This document shows, one piece after another, positions 49,006 to 61,636 of a DNA stretch of 64,000 bases. Position numbers and translations under genes: made by a program. This DNA is from Symsagittifera roscoffensis (Eukaryota; Xenacoelomorpha; Acoela; Convolutidae), in contig NC_087069.1 in the NCBI RefSeq assembly GCF_963678635.1, forward strand, positions 52,922,251 to 52,986,250, given 5' to 3'. The notes under the pieces were generated by a model. It was not told where the DNA came from and ran no database searches. It was given only the letters and a program-made list of their open reading frames with translations. Position 1 is the first letter of the stretch. Each line of letters begins with the position of its first letter.

Positions 49006-49665
49006 AAAACGCGTCAAAATTTCTTCTCAAATTGGGTTGTGAGTTTAGGTGAAAAATTATGAATACAAAACTTGCTTGAAATTTTAGCAGAATTAATATA
49101 GTGTAATTTGTTTTGCGAAATTCGGGTCCGAAATTTTACCCCAAAAATGGGTCATTTTAGCTTTTCTTAGTTAATCAAAAATTACGCCAAAAATACCCTT
49201 TTGATCACAGACATAATTATAGCAAAGTGAGCCCCTTACGTAGCCCAACAAACTTCAGGAAAGGTATTATCTCCAAAAAAGTGTAAAAATTGGTCTATTT
49301 TTGTTTGATAGACAAAAAAGGTTTTTTTTTTACTATATAAAACACCAACTTTTTTTTAAAAAAAACAATTTTTAAATAATTTGCAATTTTTTTTGGAAAA
49401 TCAATCTTTCTTAAAGTTTGTTGGGCTAAGTGAGGGGCTCACTTTGATTTTTTTATGACTGTGATCGACAGGGTATTTTCGGCCTAATTTTTGATTAACT
49501 AAAAAAAGCCAAAATGACCCATTTTTGGGGTAAAATTCCGGGCCCGAAATTCGCAAAACAAATTACAGCACATTGATTCTGCTAAAACTTAAAGCAAGTT
49601 TTGTTTTCATAAGTTTTCATCTAAACTCAACCCAATTTGAGAAAAATGCGTTTTAAATTTGTTTA
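49006..49665. mobile_element. large foldback element, ~300-bp arms
   Basis: Arms 49006-49310 and 49370-49665 are inverted copies at about 85% by eye. Shared blocks include TCTCAAATTGGGTT, GTAATTTGTTTTGCGAA, CCCCAAAAATGGGTCATTTT, TAGTTAATCAAAAATTA and AGCCCAACAAACTT. It starts CCGGACAAAACGCG, linking it to the MITE at 6297-6912. No coding capacity. Confidence 0.8.
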
Positions 49666-52613
49666 TTTCTATACAATTAGTTTTGCTAGTTTTTAAAAAT
49701 TTAAACGTAGATGTTTAATGGTTTCTTGATTAAAATTATGTGTAAATTTAACAATAGCTTCTTGTTCGAACAAGACTTTAGCTCCAAACTCATCTTTCTT
49801 TTGAAAAACATACAATGCGAAAGAAGTCACACAACCGATGGAAGTCAAAAACCTAACCACTTCTTTGTCTTGAAGAGGCAAGCTTTCCTTCAACAAAAAG
49901 AAAAATTAAATCAAGATGACAACCAGATCTGCGGGTAAATAAATAAAGTTTTTTTAAATATCTTATTCAGCATACTTAATCTTGCGAAAAAAAAAATATT
50001 TTACTTGTATTGGGCGACATTGAAAGTGCAACAGCAGCTTTTTGATGAGCCAGCAAATCTTTCAGGTTGTTATGTTTTTTAAAATTCGAAAAAAACTTTA
50101 TGTTTGCTCTGATACACTAGCAGACAAAGGTAAACGCAACTTCACGTTTTTATTACCTAAAATAAAATTAATTGAATGGAAAACTTTGAACAATAAACAA
50201 CTAGATTTCTAAAAAACTTTCACATCAATCGACAGCAAATGATCTAAACTACTTTACCTGATAGTCTCAATTTTTTATTTGAAGCATTTGCCAGTTTTTT
50301 CACCATATGAAATATGTTTTCTGTGGGAGTGAACACTTTTTCAAATAAGCGGATTAGAAAAAACTCGATCATGCCTTGTGAAACATGTTAAACCAGAAAA
50401 TGCAGTTAGCAGTGTGACAATTTCCCTCAAATCTTTTCTTTCCTGCACTTGCGGGCAAAATTAAGCGCAAGTTCAGAATTTTTTTTCTGCAAAAAGCCAG
50501 TTTTCAATCTACCATTTGAAATTGTTATCTTTAAAGTTCAGTAAAAATTTTTACGTTGACCGTGAGAAAATGATCAGATAAATAACAAAAATGAAATTAT
50601 CAAAAACGAGTTATCCAGATTTTCACACTGATTATTCCATTTTCTCTTTGCATGAACAATTGTTTTACTCCGCTTACTCGAGAAAAATTTCACTAAGTTG
50701 GAAAGTTAGTGCACATGAGGAAAACTTGTATTTTCAGATCCCGATCACATAATTATGTCATTGAAACTAAATATTGAACCTTTTTGATCCGAAATGTACC
50801 ATAACTACTCAAAATTTTCTCTTCTTCAGTGAGAGATATAAATTTAGATGATGTTTTCTTGTGCGGCTGAAAAGCTTTCGAAAAAATGGCATTATATTTT
50901 CAAAATAGTGCTTTGTGTAGTTGTTTTTTAAATGTTTGTGCTTTTTGATATTTTCTCAGAACCTAATCAGGTAGATCACAACCTCGTCTTGCATCATGAG
51001 AACGATTAGTTTTTAACTTAAATGCAACACGCACTGTAGATTTGAAATTTTGTAAATATAGAAAATTTAATGTTTCAACTAACTTCCTAAAGTTTTGAAA
51101 ATATCGAAAGTTTAATGTTTCAGCTAATTTTCAAGCGTCGTGAAGTTAATTTTTGAATTCATCAATACTTCCATTTGAAAAAGGTAGCAGAACCGTTCAA
51201 AAGACTGTTACTTTTTATTGTACCTACAGACTTTGCCAATCTTAGATTGGAGTTCCATTAAAGTTAGGCTTCAATAGAGTAATTTTTTTTCTCATTGACA
51301 ATTATTTGAGTTTAACCCAAGAAATTCAAAACCGTATTTTTTTCATGTAGTTTATAGTCTGCTTTTTTTCCAACAGAAGCCAAAAAGATCTGGGCTTCAA
51401 AAACTGCTCACGATTTGGTTAATAACTACAATTCTTTTCAAGACAATTTTTTTAGTAGTTGTGAAGGAAATGGTTTTTTTATTTGAAGTCAAATGTTGCT
51501 GGAATTGATGGAATTTTTTCGAAAAACAGAAAAAATTAAACTTTTTCTGTTCAAAATTTTTATTCTTGAAATAAATTTGCAGGTTGTTTAGCTGATTATA
51601 TGAGTATGAAAAACACAACTATTTCAATCGAATTAGCCTTGTTTATAAGTTGAAACACTTTTTTGCACAGTAGCCATAAACTGAAAATGTTGAGTTTTGC
51701 AGAACAAATGATTTTCAGAGACAGTTACAGGACTAAAATGATTTTAAGACACGTACATAAAACAAACTGGCAAAACGAAAATAATAGTTCCCTCTTTAAA
51801 GCTAGTTTAGCCTTAAATTTTCTTTTATTAATTGAATTGGGGTTTTTTGTAGCCTAATTTTTTCACCAGTCACTATTTCGTAGCCTTTGGGAATCAAACT
51901 GTGCTGTGTAAAGTTATTTTATTCAAAGCTCTGGCTGCTCAATTTTTTTCCGATGTCATTAACTTTCATTTTTCAAGAAAAGATTACCTTTTCAAATACG
52001 GTGTAGAGCTTACAAGATTGTTAAATTGTAGCAAAACCAAAGATTTTGCTAACTTTTGAAATGAATTCAATAAAAATTGAAGGCGTCTAAAGAAAATTTT
52101 TTCTTGCGGTTAAGGGGAGTTTGAGTTTTATGGAACCAACTCAAAATTGTAAGTTCTGTTTCTGGTTGTTTTTTTTTCTGGTTGTTTTTTCAGGTATTGT
52201 TTTCCAATAGAAGCCAAATTGAAACTTATCTAGTTTTCTCACGGTTTGATTACTGCCCACCAACAGTTTTTAAAAATTCCTAAATACCTGAGATTGAAAT
52301 CTCCTAGCTTTTTTGATTAAAAATGCCTTTTTTGGCCTGTTTTTTGAAAAGGTTGTCTGCGGCACTGAAAGTTTGGCCGATCTAGGGTCTCCATAGTGGT
52401 TTGGGAGAGCTCAGTAAATCAATTTGGTCTGCCTAAAAATTGGTCGAGAAAAATTTCATCAATTTTTTAAAAATCCCCCCCCTCAAGAAATTCCTAGATC
52501 CGCTCCTGTTCCTACTTTACTTTTTTCATTTTCCTTTTTTCCTTGGTGATTTTTGATTTCACTATAATTGAATTCAATTTTGCATTTTTTTTTCTGATAA
52601 CCTGCCCAAAGAT
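49666..52613. other. non-coding, nothing recognised
   Basis: AT-rich, with short frames that show no motif. AAAATATCGAAAGTTTAATG and a near-copy (AAATATAGAAAATTTAATG), both followed by TTTCA and related text, form a small direct duplication at about 51055 and 51098. Confidence 0.45.
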
Positions 52614-52958
52614 ATGAAAAATTCGGAAAAAGTGTTAACTAATCACAGTTCCAAATTTTTAGTTATTCTCATTGTGACATTGGCAACTTCCTCAACTGTG
52701 ATCCAATGCCTGAAAAACTTAAATGATCACATTTCAGTTCGCAGAATTTGCACATTTCTGAACAGAAAATCTTGCAAGGAAGTTGTTCGAAGAATATCAG
52801 CCTTCGGGTGTACAGAAAACGAAATACAAAATGCTTCTAGTCAATGTGTTAAGACGAATAATGTATCTGAAATGGTCGAGTGTTTACGGACAAAATGTGT
52901 CAAAGAAGGAGGAAGGTCACTTTCTAACAAAAGAAGTGAGATTTCATTTTGTCGCTGA
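52614..52958 (+). CDS. small secreted Cys-rich protein or first exon
   Basis: ATG at 52614. Residues about 14-33 form a signal peptide ending before the first Cys. The mature part carries regularly spaced cysteines (RRICTFLNRKSC, FGCTENE, SSQC, ECLRTKC). It reads as a complete 114-aa frame. A possible donor after GGAGGAAG (52917) or GTGAGA (about 52938) could splice it to the Cys-rich exon at 53884-54015, which has no start of its own. The family is not recognised; a secreted host protein is likely but unproven. Confidence 0.5.
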   Translation: MKNSEKVLTNHSSKFLVILIVTLATSSTVIQCLKNLNDHISVRRICTFLNRKSCKEVVRRISAFGCTENEIQNASSQCVKTNNVSEMVECLRTKCVKEGGRSLSNKRSEISFCR

Positions 52959-52978
52959 TCCTAGATTTTCTAACTGGT

Positions 52979-52992
52979 GGGGGGGGGGGGGG
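52979..52992 (+). repeat. homopolymer G run
   Basis: About fourteen G at the end of the secreted-protein ORF region. Confidence 0.8.
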
Positions 52993-53719
52993 AGTTTGGC
53001 GAGAATTAAGAAACGAATTAAATTAAGATTTTACAATGCATGCGATGGATTTGTTAAAGGTTTTCCATTTTTTTGCCATAATCTAATTCGTCCGCTTATT
53101 ACGGAGAAAGAAAAAAACGCATTCAACATGAATATTGAAGTATATTTAGGTCACCATAACAATTTCAAAGTTGTCAATAAACTCAAACTTATTGCAAAAG
53201 TGTTTACATTTGTTATAATTGTTTCCTTTTCAAACGTTTTTGTGAGTATTCGATGAAATCTTCCATTCTCTGAAAGTGTGTCGACCCTTTGAAAATGCGG
53301 AATAACTTTGTATTTGGATGATTTTGTGTTTTTTTCTTATTCATATCTATCTTTTTTTTTGTTTTCCACGTAAAATGAAAAATGTTCATCGGAATGGGTT
53401 GAGTGATATAACATATTGAAGCCCTTTCACTCGTGATGGGAACGAAGTTAAAAAATTTCAACACCGAAGGTGCTTGCGACCGGTGAAATCCCAAGTACTG
53501 ACTTAAATCAGCGATATGCTATGGGTTGCGTATCTAAACACTCTCAACCCAATGACTCCAAATAATGAATTTATTCGGTGTTATTTTTCCAAAACTATGA
53601 TCCCAAAAATTGTTTGCTGGGATATGTGTCCCAAATATTAAAAGTTGACATCCACCGATCTAGTTTACCAATGTTTTAAGGTTTTCTTTTTCAAAATTTT
53701 GAAAAAAAGATCTTACTAA

Positions 53720-55160
53720 TAAAAGATCTTACTATGAAATAAAAGATCTTACTATGACTAGACCAGAATGCTACAGTTTATTTTTGAAAATATTTTAGTG
53801 GTTTTGAGAAAACGAAGCCAAGGCGTGGATTGCGATTACTTGCGGGAGAAACGATGGAAAAAGGACATACTTTGGAAGAAAGAGGAAATGGTGACAACGC
53901 TTGCTGCTTTGACGACAGTTATCAGCAAAGAGATTACTGTAATGCTTGCTATCTGATATCTTCAGCAGCAAAGCTAATTGCTGTCATGATGCTGATTAAA
54001 ATGTGTACTAATTGATTTAAAAAAACCGCAGACATCATTTTCAAACAAAATCTAAGAGTTAGGGGCACATATTCAAATTCAGAATCTAAATTGCAGCGCA
54101 AAAATAATATATTTTATAATATGTTGATTAAAACGCTTTTTACAAAAATCAAATTAGAAATTTTATAAATTTTCTGAACACAAATTTGGTTATTAGTTTC
54201 TGGTGCTTTTGTACATTAGTATCATTTTATAAAATGTGCTTGAAAACAAACTCTTGAATCGTTGTGAGAACTGCAAGAACAATCAAATCAGTTCTTAAGA
54301 AAGTTGTAGCTCTTGTTGCTCCCTAGCAGTTTTATGATTTGATCTTTCAGATACCTAATTAAATTGTGGCGCTTTAAGAAGAATTAAATTGTATCCTTCA
54401 GTCAGTTACAGGGCATACTGAAACTTAATTTGATTCTAAGAATATTAAGTATGTTAAGCGGTAATACGTTCTTTGAATTGTGAGATCTTGTCAGACTAAA
54501 ATTGAATTGTAATCTGATTAAATTAATTTTTTCTTCAAATCTAGGACATATAGTGAGTCATCCCGGGAATTCTACAGGAAGATATTGAAAAATGATTGTT
54601 ACGTTTTTTTCTATCGGTAGACCAGTGTTTTTTTACGTATATTTACGCAAATTTGTTAAAGGCTATCAAAACTACAAAAAAAATTTTTTTCCTTTTATGA
54701 ATTGGCAGTTCTACATCAAGTATTCAGCGCCAATAAACACACCGTTGTTCAGTGATTGCTCAGCAATGAAACATCGCTAAATCACCGCTTATCGAGCCCT
54801 AAAAATGAATTATCATTCAATAATAAAAATTTCTTGAACTTTTTTTCTGAGATCAGACTTCTGTTTTATATCTTTTACACACTTTTAATCAATTTTTAGT
54901 AGAATTGCAAAAAAAGTCATGTGAGTGTTTTGTCTCAAACTTTTATGGCCAAAAAATTTAAGCAAAGAAAAAGGATATCAAAATTGTTTTATGGATGTAG
55001 GGCTTTGAATAGACATCGATTGCTGGTTCTGGTAACGAAGGGTAAGGTGCTCTCCAAAAAGACATTCCTAAAAAGTTATTATCAAAATCGATTTAGAAAG
55101 TTAAAACTTAATCTAAAAAGCAACCGAACAATTTTTTGATAGTAAATTTTCATAACAAAG
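53720..55160 (+). repeat. segmental duplication, unit A
   Basis: Diverged but collinear with 57690-60520. Shared blocks are GCCAAGGCGTGGATTGCGAT, CAACGCTTGCTG, ACAGTTATCAGC, CTGAACACAAA (54175/58516), GTGAGATCTT and GAATTGTAATCTG-like text (54480/59860), GATATCAAA and TAGGGCTT (54976/60345), and CAAGACATTCC-like text (55060/60440). Confidence 0.75.
53884..54015 (+). CDS. Cys-rich C-terminal exon, copy A
   Basis: 43 codons and a stop: CCFDDSYQ, then YCNACYLISSAAKLIA. The same frame is kept in the duplicated copy at 57843-57977, with four shared cysteines and 26 of 43 aligned residues identical, suggesting past selection as protein. The frame is open further left to about 53830, but conservation starts near GNG. 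The upstream exon is unknown; 52614-52958 is one candidate. Confidence 0.5.
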   Translation, partial: GNGDNACCFDDSYQQRDYCNACYLISSAAKLIAVMMLIKMCTN

Positions 55161-56618
55161 TAGCATCTGCACCATCCCTTTTCTCCAAACAATTATTTCC
55201 CTGTAAACAAAAATATTTGAAACAGAAAGGTATATATTGAAGAGCAAATAATTGTTACTAATGAAAAAAACCTATAAGGGTTTTTAATATCTTTCATATA
55301 GGCATTTGCCTAAAACAAAAAAATAATCAAATATAATTTTTGATAAATTTGGCAGAATTATGTAACGATAATGAGGTAAAAAAAAACGATTTTCCAGAAA
55401 GAAGACGCGAAATTTACGCGCGAAATTTCTTTAATTAGCGATCAAGTTTAGCATCGTTCTATGATCTCAGAGTACTAACACAATCAAAGGAAGATTCAGT
55501 AAACATCTCTGCTGACTGTTTATTTTTGATTTTTACGAAAACTTTGATTATCATTGGTACGTTTTGCTGACTTTAAGTCTGCAGTAGATTTGAACAGTAA
55601 ATTATGATTAATCAATTTTTGTTGGAACTCTAAGGAAATGTTTTAGGCAAGTCACACTTCAGAAGCTCCTTTAGATAGAGTACTTGCTTTCTGACACATT
55701 AAAAATAACTGTATCTTTTTTATCTGTCATTCGCTAGAACAAAAAACAGCAGTTCACGAATGATTTAATTGTTTTGTTGTTCAGCAAAAGTAAACTTTAA
55801 AAGATCTCTCTAAATGAAAAGACACTTAGGCTAAAATTATCTTAACGCCTTTATCTTAAAATCAATCTTTTCGGCAAATTTTGTAGAAGGACTGACAAAA
55901 CATTGGAAAACTCAATTTTTTAAAAAAATTGTTTTTGTTTTAAGTTAAAATGCATTTTATTGGTTTTAACATTTTTTTCAGGTCAATCCTCTGCACAAAA
56001 AAATTATTGTGTAGATTATTTTCCTTCTATTTATTCATATAATTAATGGGCGAGCAAGTTAAGAGTTCCATTATTCACAAAATCCATATAAAATCAGTGA
56101 TCATAGGCGGTTTATAAGCGGTATATAATCTGAACATTATTTGGAGATAATTTGAGTGTAATCCTCTGATATCATTTATTTATAGTGCGTAAACATTTTG
56201 TTAAAGAAAAGAGGCCTGGATTTTGATAACGTTTAAAACAAAACAATATAGTGCAAAAACTATCAAAATAATCAATTATTAAAAGTTATTAAAAGTTTTT
56301 TATTTAAAATAACAAATGAAACAAAAATCTGTATTTTTTATCCCATTTGTCTCCGCGGCCGGTTCATAAAAATTGTTTATGAGATTTAATGCTCAGAAAC
56401 TGTTTCAAGCTAAATTAAATTAACCCCTCGCTATAGTTTTTAATATTCAGCGGAACATAGCTGCTGAATGAAGACCCTATTGTGCTGGAAAAGTCATAAT
56501 TGAAATTTAAAAATTGGAGTTTTCGCATTCAAAACTTCGCTCGACACATAAAATGACAGTAAGATGTTCCCACATTTTGTGCAGATATAAACTCTTTGTT
56601 TCTGTTAGCAGCGATATG
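55161..56618. other. non-coding, nothing recognised
   Basis: AT-rich; no motif or clear repeat apart from weak extension of the duplication. Confidence 0.4.
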
Positions 56619-56620
56619 GT

Positions 56621-57446
56621 TACCCGGGTGACACCCATAGACCGAAAATGCTAATCATACAACTCCATATACAAGGTCTATGAAAAAATGGTAAAAGAAC
56701 AAGGTTCCTACAATTTGCTAAAATGATGTCATCGAATTTTCAAAAAATTATTTTCTTGTTACTTGCGTAAAATTTGGTGTACCATGCTAAAAAAATACAA
56801 TTTTCGTAAAAAAACGCTGACCATACAATTTTCCATTCATTTGAAATTCCGAATTTGTCCCAAAATTAGGACTGCTTTTTCTCAACCGCAAAATGAATTT
56901 TTTACTCAAACAAACATATCCAAAAAAAATATGCAAATTTAAATTTTGTGTGAATAACGCAGTCCTGAATACAAAAAATTGACCTTTCTTGCGTTTTTCT
57001 GCATTATTTTTTTCAAAAACGCTTAAATTTCCTACTTTTTGCTTGGCATGTTTATGTAATTCTTGAACAATGTCTGATTATTTAAAAATTCTAAATTTAA
57101 GAACTTTCATCTTGGAAACTTTTATACAGTTCAGCTCGTTTGCTATGTATTGTAACTGCAAGAAGGTCAAACCTTTCATAAATCTATTTTTGAGTAAACG
57201 TTGGTTTTCATCACGTGTGTTCACTTACAATCACATTCCAAAAAATTTGACAAATTAAATTTTTTTTAAAATCACTCTTTGTAGGTTTATGGAAAATTAC
57301 TATTCACTCAACTTCAATTAATGAAAAACCACTAATCATAAACATCATTCAATTTTCTGTCTTTATAGAATTGCATGAAAAGTTTATGATTAACATTTTC
57401 CATGTAGGAAAGTTGTATGACTAGCATTTTTGGTCAACCCATGCAT
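56621..57446. mobile_element. palindromic MITE family, copy P1
   Basis: Left end CCCGGGTGACACCC followed by AAAATGCTAATCATAC; right end GTATGACTAGCATTTTTGG then TCAACCC, its near-complement. No transposase frame. A sister copy is at 58713-59771. Confidence 0.65.
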
Positions 57447-57842
57447 TTGTGAAGTTTTGGACTTTCCAAGGTTTTTTGCTCAGTCCACTCCAATTCATAT
57501 CTTAAAGGGAAACCAGCAAGGTAAAAGCTCAATTTCAGTTGGCTGAAACTGAGTTTGCTGCTAAATGCTAGCCGGACAGCTGGTTCATTTTAACAATGAA
57601 ACGTTTTCAAGTTATTTTGAGTGGAATAAGTATGATTCAGACCAGTCTCGGATTGCAACAGAGAGAGCTGATGCCATTTGAACCGGAAACTATAAGTTTA
57701 TAAAGACAATTCTTAGTATGACAAGGCCAGAATTTTACCTATCTTTTTTGAAAACATTTTTAGTGGCTTTTACTTAGCCAAGGCGTGGATTGCGATTATT
57801 TACGCGGAAAAGATGTAAAAAAGACTTACTGCATAAAAAAGA

Positions 57843-57977
57843 GGAAATGGTGGCAACGCTTGCTGTTTTGAAGACAGTTATCAGCTAAGAACTAACTGTA
57901 AAGCTTGCTATTCAATATCTTCTGCTGCAAATATAATTGCTCTCTTGATATCAATCAAAATTTATGTGTACTTATGA
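57843..57977 (+). pseudogene. Cys-rich exon, copy B
   Basis: 44 codons and a stop in the same frame as copy A: ACCFEDSYQ, NCKACYSISSAA. A one-base length difference and a TAA just upstream break the longer frame, so if it is not an exon start it is a relic. Confidence 0.45.
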
Positions 57978-58712
57978 TTACAAAAGCAGCAGACATCAGT
58001 TTAAAAACAATCCAAAAGTTACTGGCATAGAATGACATTACGAATCTCAAGTTCGATTCGTTAAAATTATCTTTTAAAAGTCGATTAACGTAATTCAGGC
58101 TGTTAGGTCGCGATTATTTTTCAGGAAAAATCCTAAAAAATTTTCGGGCTCAAACATAACTTTTGCGGTTTGACCATTAACTTCTTTTTAAATTCAGTTC
58201 ATTACATTTGTTGAAAGAGCGAACTCCACCATCGAGCAGCAAAAGTGTAAAAGTCGAGAAAATTGTGATCAAAGTTAAGTATCAAAAATGGAGTTTAGTT
58301 TTTAGATTTCCCAGCGAAATGAAAAACCTATCAATTCAATCCATTAATCCCATGAATTTTTCCTAAAAGAACATCTACTTTTTATTCAATTTCTACAATT
58401 TTTTTTCTGTTTACTTGCGTTCATGAACTCTTTTTCAAATGTGTGTGGGCTATCTTTATAGTAAATTGATTATAGTGCTTTTTTAGATTCATTATTACAC
58501 ATGAAAAAATTGATCTGAACACAAAATTGATCATTGTTTTCGGCGCACTTTTGGTCTTTTACTAAATTATAAAATCTGGTTGAAAATCAAATTCTTGAAA
58601 GGTAGTGACAAACTGTAAAAGCTGTCAGATCAGTTCTTTCAAAATCATTTGAGCACTTTTTTCCGCATTAGAAAATTTATGATTTGACCTTTCAAAAACT
58701 TCTACATGTATA

Positions 58713-59771
58713 TACCCGGTTCCCTTAGTCTATGGAAAAATGCTAGTCATACAAATGTCATGAACACAAATGGTAGAACACAAATTTGCAAAATGAATTT
58801 AACCGAGTTTCAAAGGTATTTTATAGTTGTTTTGGTATCGAAATTGGTGTCTCTTCATACAAAAAAGGAAACAAATTGGTATGACAAAAATGCTAATCAT
58901 ACATTTCCATATATGGAAACTGTATGATTAGCATTTATTTTTTAATTTTTTTTGTGAAAAAAAAGCTTTGAATAATTGATTCAACTGCTGACAAAACATT
59001 TAAGCGTTGTTTGGGCTGCTAAAACTGAAAACTTTGACTTTTTATTGTTTTTGTTTCTAAAAAAAAACACTAGTCATACAATTTCCATATATGGAAATTG
59101 TATGACTAGCATTTTTTTGATGGCGAAGTAATTTTGAAATTGCCCCCAAATTTTTTTTGTGTATTTTTTTCAACCGCAAATTGATATTCGTATTCAAACA
59201 AACATTTTTTTGAAAAAAAATTTTCTACGCAAAATTTAATTTTTTGTGTGTATAACGTAGTCCTGGATATACTAATATTGGCTTTTTTCCTTTTCTTTTC
59301 ATATATTTTTTTCATAAACGCTTAAGTTTTCTCTTTCTTTCGTATGACATGTTTTTGTATGCCTTGATCAATGTCTGGTAATTTAAAAATTCAAATTTTA
59401 AAAATAATCTTCTTTGAAAATGTTTGCCAAATTTAAAAGTTCGTTATTTTCGGTATAATATTTGTGTGACACAAAAATAAAACATTTCAGGCTGTTTGAA
59501 ATGCATTTTTAAGGCGAGACGGCCAAACCTTTGGTTACTACGTTTGATTAACCAAAGTGTATGTCATTTGTGTTCGGTTACGAACACAACCAAAAACTTT
59601 TTAGAATTTATGGAAAAATGCTAGTCATACAATTTCCATATATGAAAAAATACTAATCATAGATCTTTCATGCATTTTTCTGTACTTATAGAATTGCATG
59701 AAAAGACTAGCATGACTAGCATTTTTCCATATATACGGAAATTGTAGGGCTAGCATTTTTGGTCAACCGGG
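58713..59771. mobile_element. palindromic MITE family, copy P2, TA-flanked
   Basis: Ends CCCGGTT...AACCGGG, with TA on both outer sides. Inside, ATGCTAGTCATACAATTTCC and its complement recur at about 58738, 58890-58935, 59070-59109, 59618 and 59715-59760, giving several nested hairpins. Confidence 0.7.
59070..59109. repeat. perfect 40-bp palindrome
   Basis: The half-site CTAGTCATACAATTTCCATA is followed directly by its exact complement, with no spacer. A near-perfect version lies at 58889-58937. Confidence 0.95.
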
Positions 59772-60520
59772 TAAAAGATCTTATACTATAATAACAATTT
59801 ATTCCATATAATTGTGTAGGCTTAAAGGTATTTTGTATAAAATTTTTTGAAACGTGAGATCTTTTTAGTCCATTATTGAATTCTAATCGTATCATATAAT
59901 TGTTTTTTCAATTCTAAGGCAAGGAGTGAGGCATCACCGGGTTGAGGTCCCATAAATCAGCTACGCGAGTTCTTGAAAAGTTCATCTTTTGTTTGTAAAC
60001 ATTTATTGCTGATTCAGTGCTTTTTTACTGTGATGTAGATGTGTTGATTGCTATAGAAAACTAAGAGAACTTTTATAACATCAAGGTTTCGGTGCTAATA
60101 AGTACAAAGTTGGTTTGTGAAATCAGCGATGAACCATTGCTAAATCCCCCCTATTTCAGAATTTAAAATAACTATCATTTAATAGCAAAAACATCATCAG
60201 CACGTCTTTTCTGAAGTTACTACATTTTTTATGTCAGATGACCAATTTTGCGCTTGTTTCTTAATTTTCGAATCGAATTGAAAGAAAGTTCTATTACGCA
60301 TCTTGTGCCGGCTCAAAATGGCCAAAAACAGCTAAAATTTCTGAAAAAGATATCAAACTGAATTTTGTGGATATAGGGCTTGCGAATGACATCGTTTGAT
60401 GATTGTAGCAAGCATCATACATTAAAATAGTCCCGAATCAAGACATTCCCAGATTTAAAAAAATAAAAACGACTTCAAAATTATTCTTAAAAGCCACCTT
60501 TTTTTTCGAAAAACCCTCAT

Positions 60521-61636
60521 GAAGGAGTAGCAGCCGCACCACCAGCCCCCCAAAAAACTCCGTATAAACAAAGTCATTTAAAACAAAGACATATATTGAT
60601 CACCAAAAAGTGAGAGCAAGATCATCAAATATATACTTAAATTAAAATTGTAAATATTAAGATGTAAGAGAACCAATGCTCCAGCAAAAATGCTGCAAAT
60701 ATGTGAGAAACCTTTTCATTTTTTTCATGGCTATCAAGTTTGATATTTTATTTAAACTTAAAATTCTAACTCAATCAAAAAAGATTATGTATCAGGGAAA
60801 CATCTCTGTTCATTTAATTTCTTAAGATTTTTTCACGAATTCTATTTGAAGGTATGTGGTAAGTTTTGCTCTTTTTTTGTGGAACACCTAATTCTCTGAT
60901 TCAACCAATTTTTAATGGAATTCCAAAGAAAATTCAGCCCAAGTACAAATCAGAATTTTAGGTAGATTGAATAGTTGATTTTTGATAACATTCTAATTAG
61001 TAGATGTTGAGGTTAAAGTGGGGGAATCATGGCTGACTTGATGTATTAGGATACGTTATAGAATTCTGGTCAACCATGCTATGTATCAAGATCAATTATA
61101 GAGTCTACAATGTAGTAAGATAAGGAATAGACTTGGTAAGGTTTCATGCTTTGTGTGGTGGTAAGAGATTGGTAAGAAAAATGGTATTTTTTAGATTTTG
61201 TGTAGAAATGTCTAGTTTTTTCGCAAAAACTCCGGCGCGCGTTTTTTAATTGCTAATTATCACTGGTTAATTACGTGTTGATTTTGGAATGAAGGTCTTA
61301 TAAATAGTTCTTTGGTACATGGTAAGTCAATGGTAAGAATATCAAAAATTTAGGTTTTTTCATTAAAAAATTGAATTTTCTTTCAAAAAACGTCAAAACA
61401 CTATAATATTCTATTTAAGTCAAGCTATGACTTGTTTTAAATAATATTCATATAATGGACCTAGCTTAAATCTGCTTCGAGAAAAGACAAATTTCATGAT
61501 GTGAGAAAAAAAATAAAGTCACAAATAAATATAAAAGTCACTGCGTCGTATTCAAAAATTGCAGCATTTTTATGATAAAAATAATAAAACCAACAAATTA
61601 CTGCATCGTACACAATTTTTTACATGGCATCATTTC
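60521..61636. other. non-coding, nothing recognised
   Basis: AT-rich, no motif. It lies beyond the C-terminal end of the polymerase relic. Confidence 0.45.

Larger units (their letters stand above)
57690..60520 (+). repeat. segmental duplication, unit B
   Basis: Second copy of 53720-55160, lengthened by the roughly 1.06-kb P2 insertion (58713-59771), which unit A lacks at the matching place (about 54355). The insertion therefore followed the duplication, or was lost from A. Confidence 0.75.

Noticed and set aside
54921-55139. 72-codon basic ORF in duplication unit A
   Set aside because: The matching stretch in unit B does not keep the frame, so it is probably not coding.
57070-57258. 62-codon plus-strand ORF at 57.1 kb
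   Set aside because: Lies inside palindromic MITE copy P1 and has no motif.
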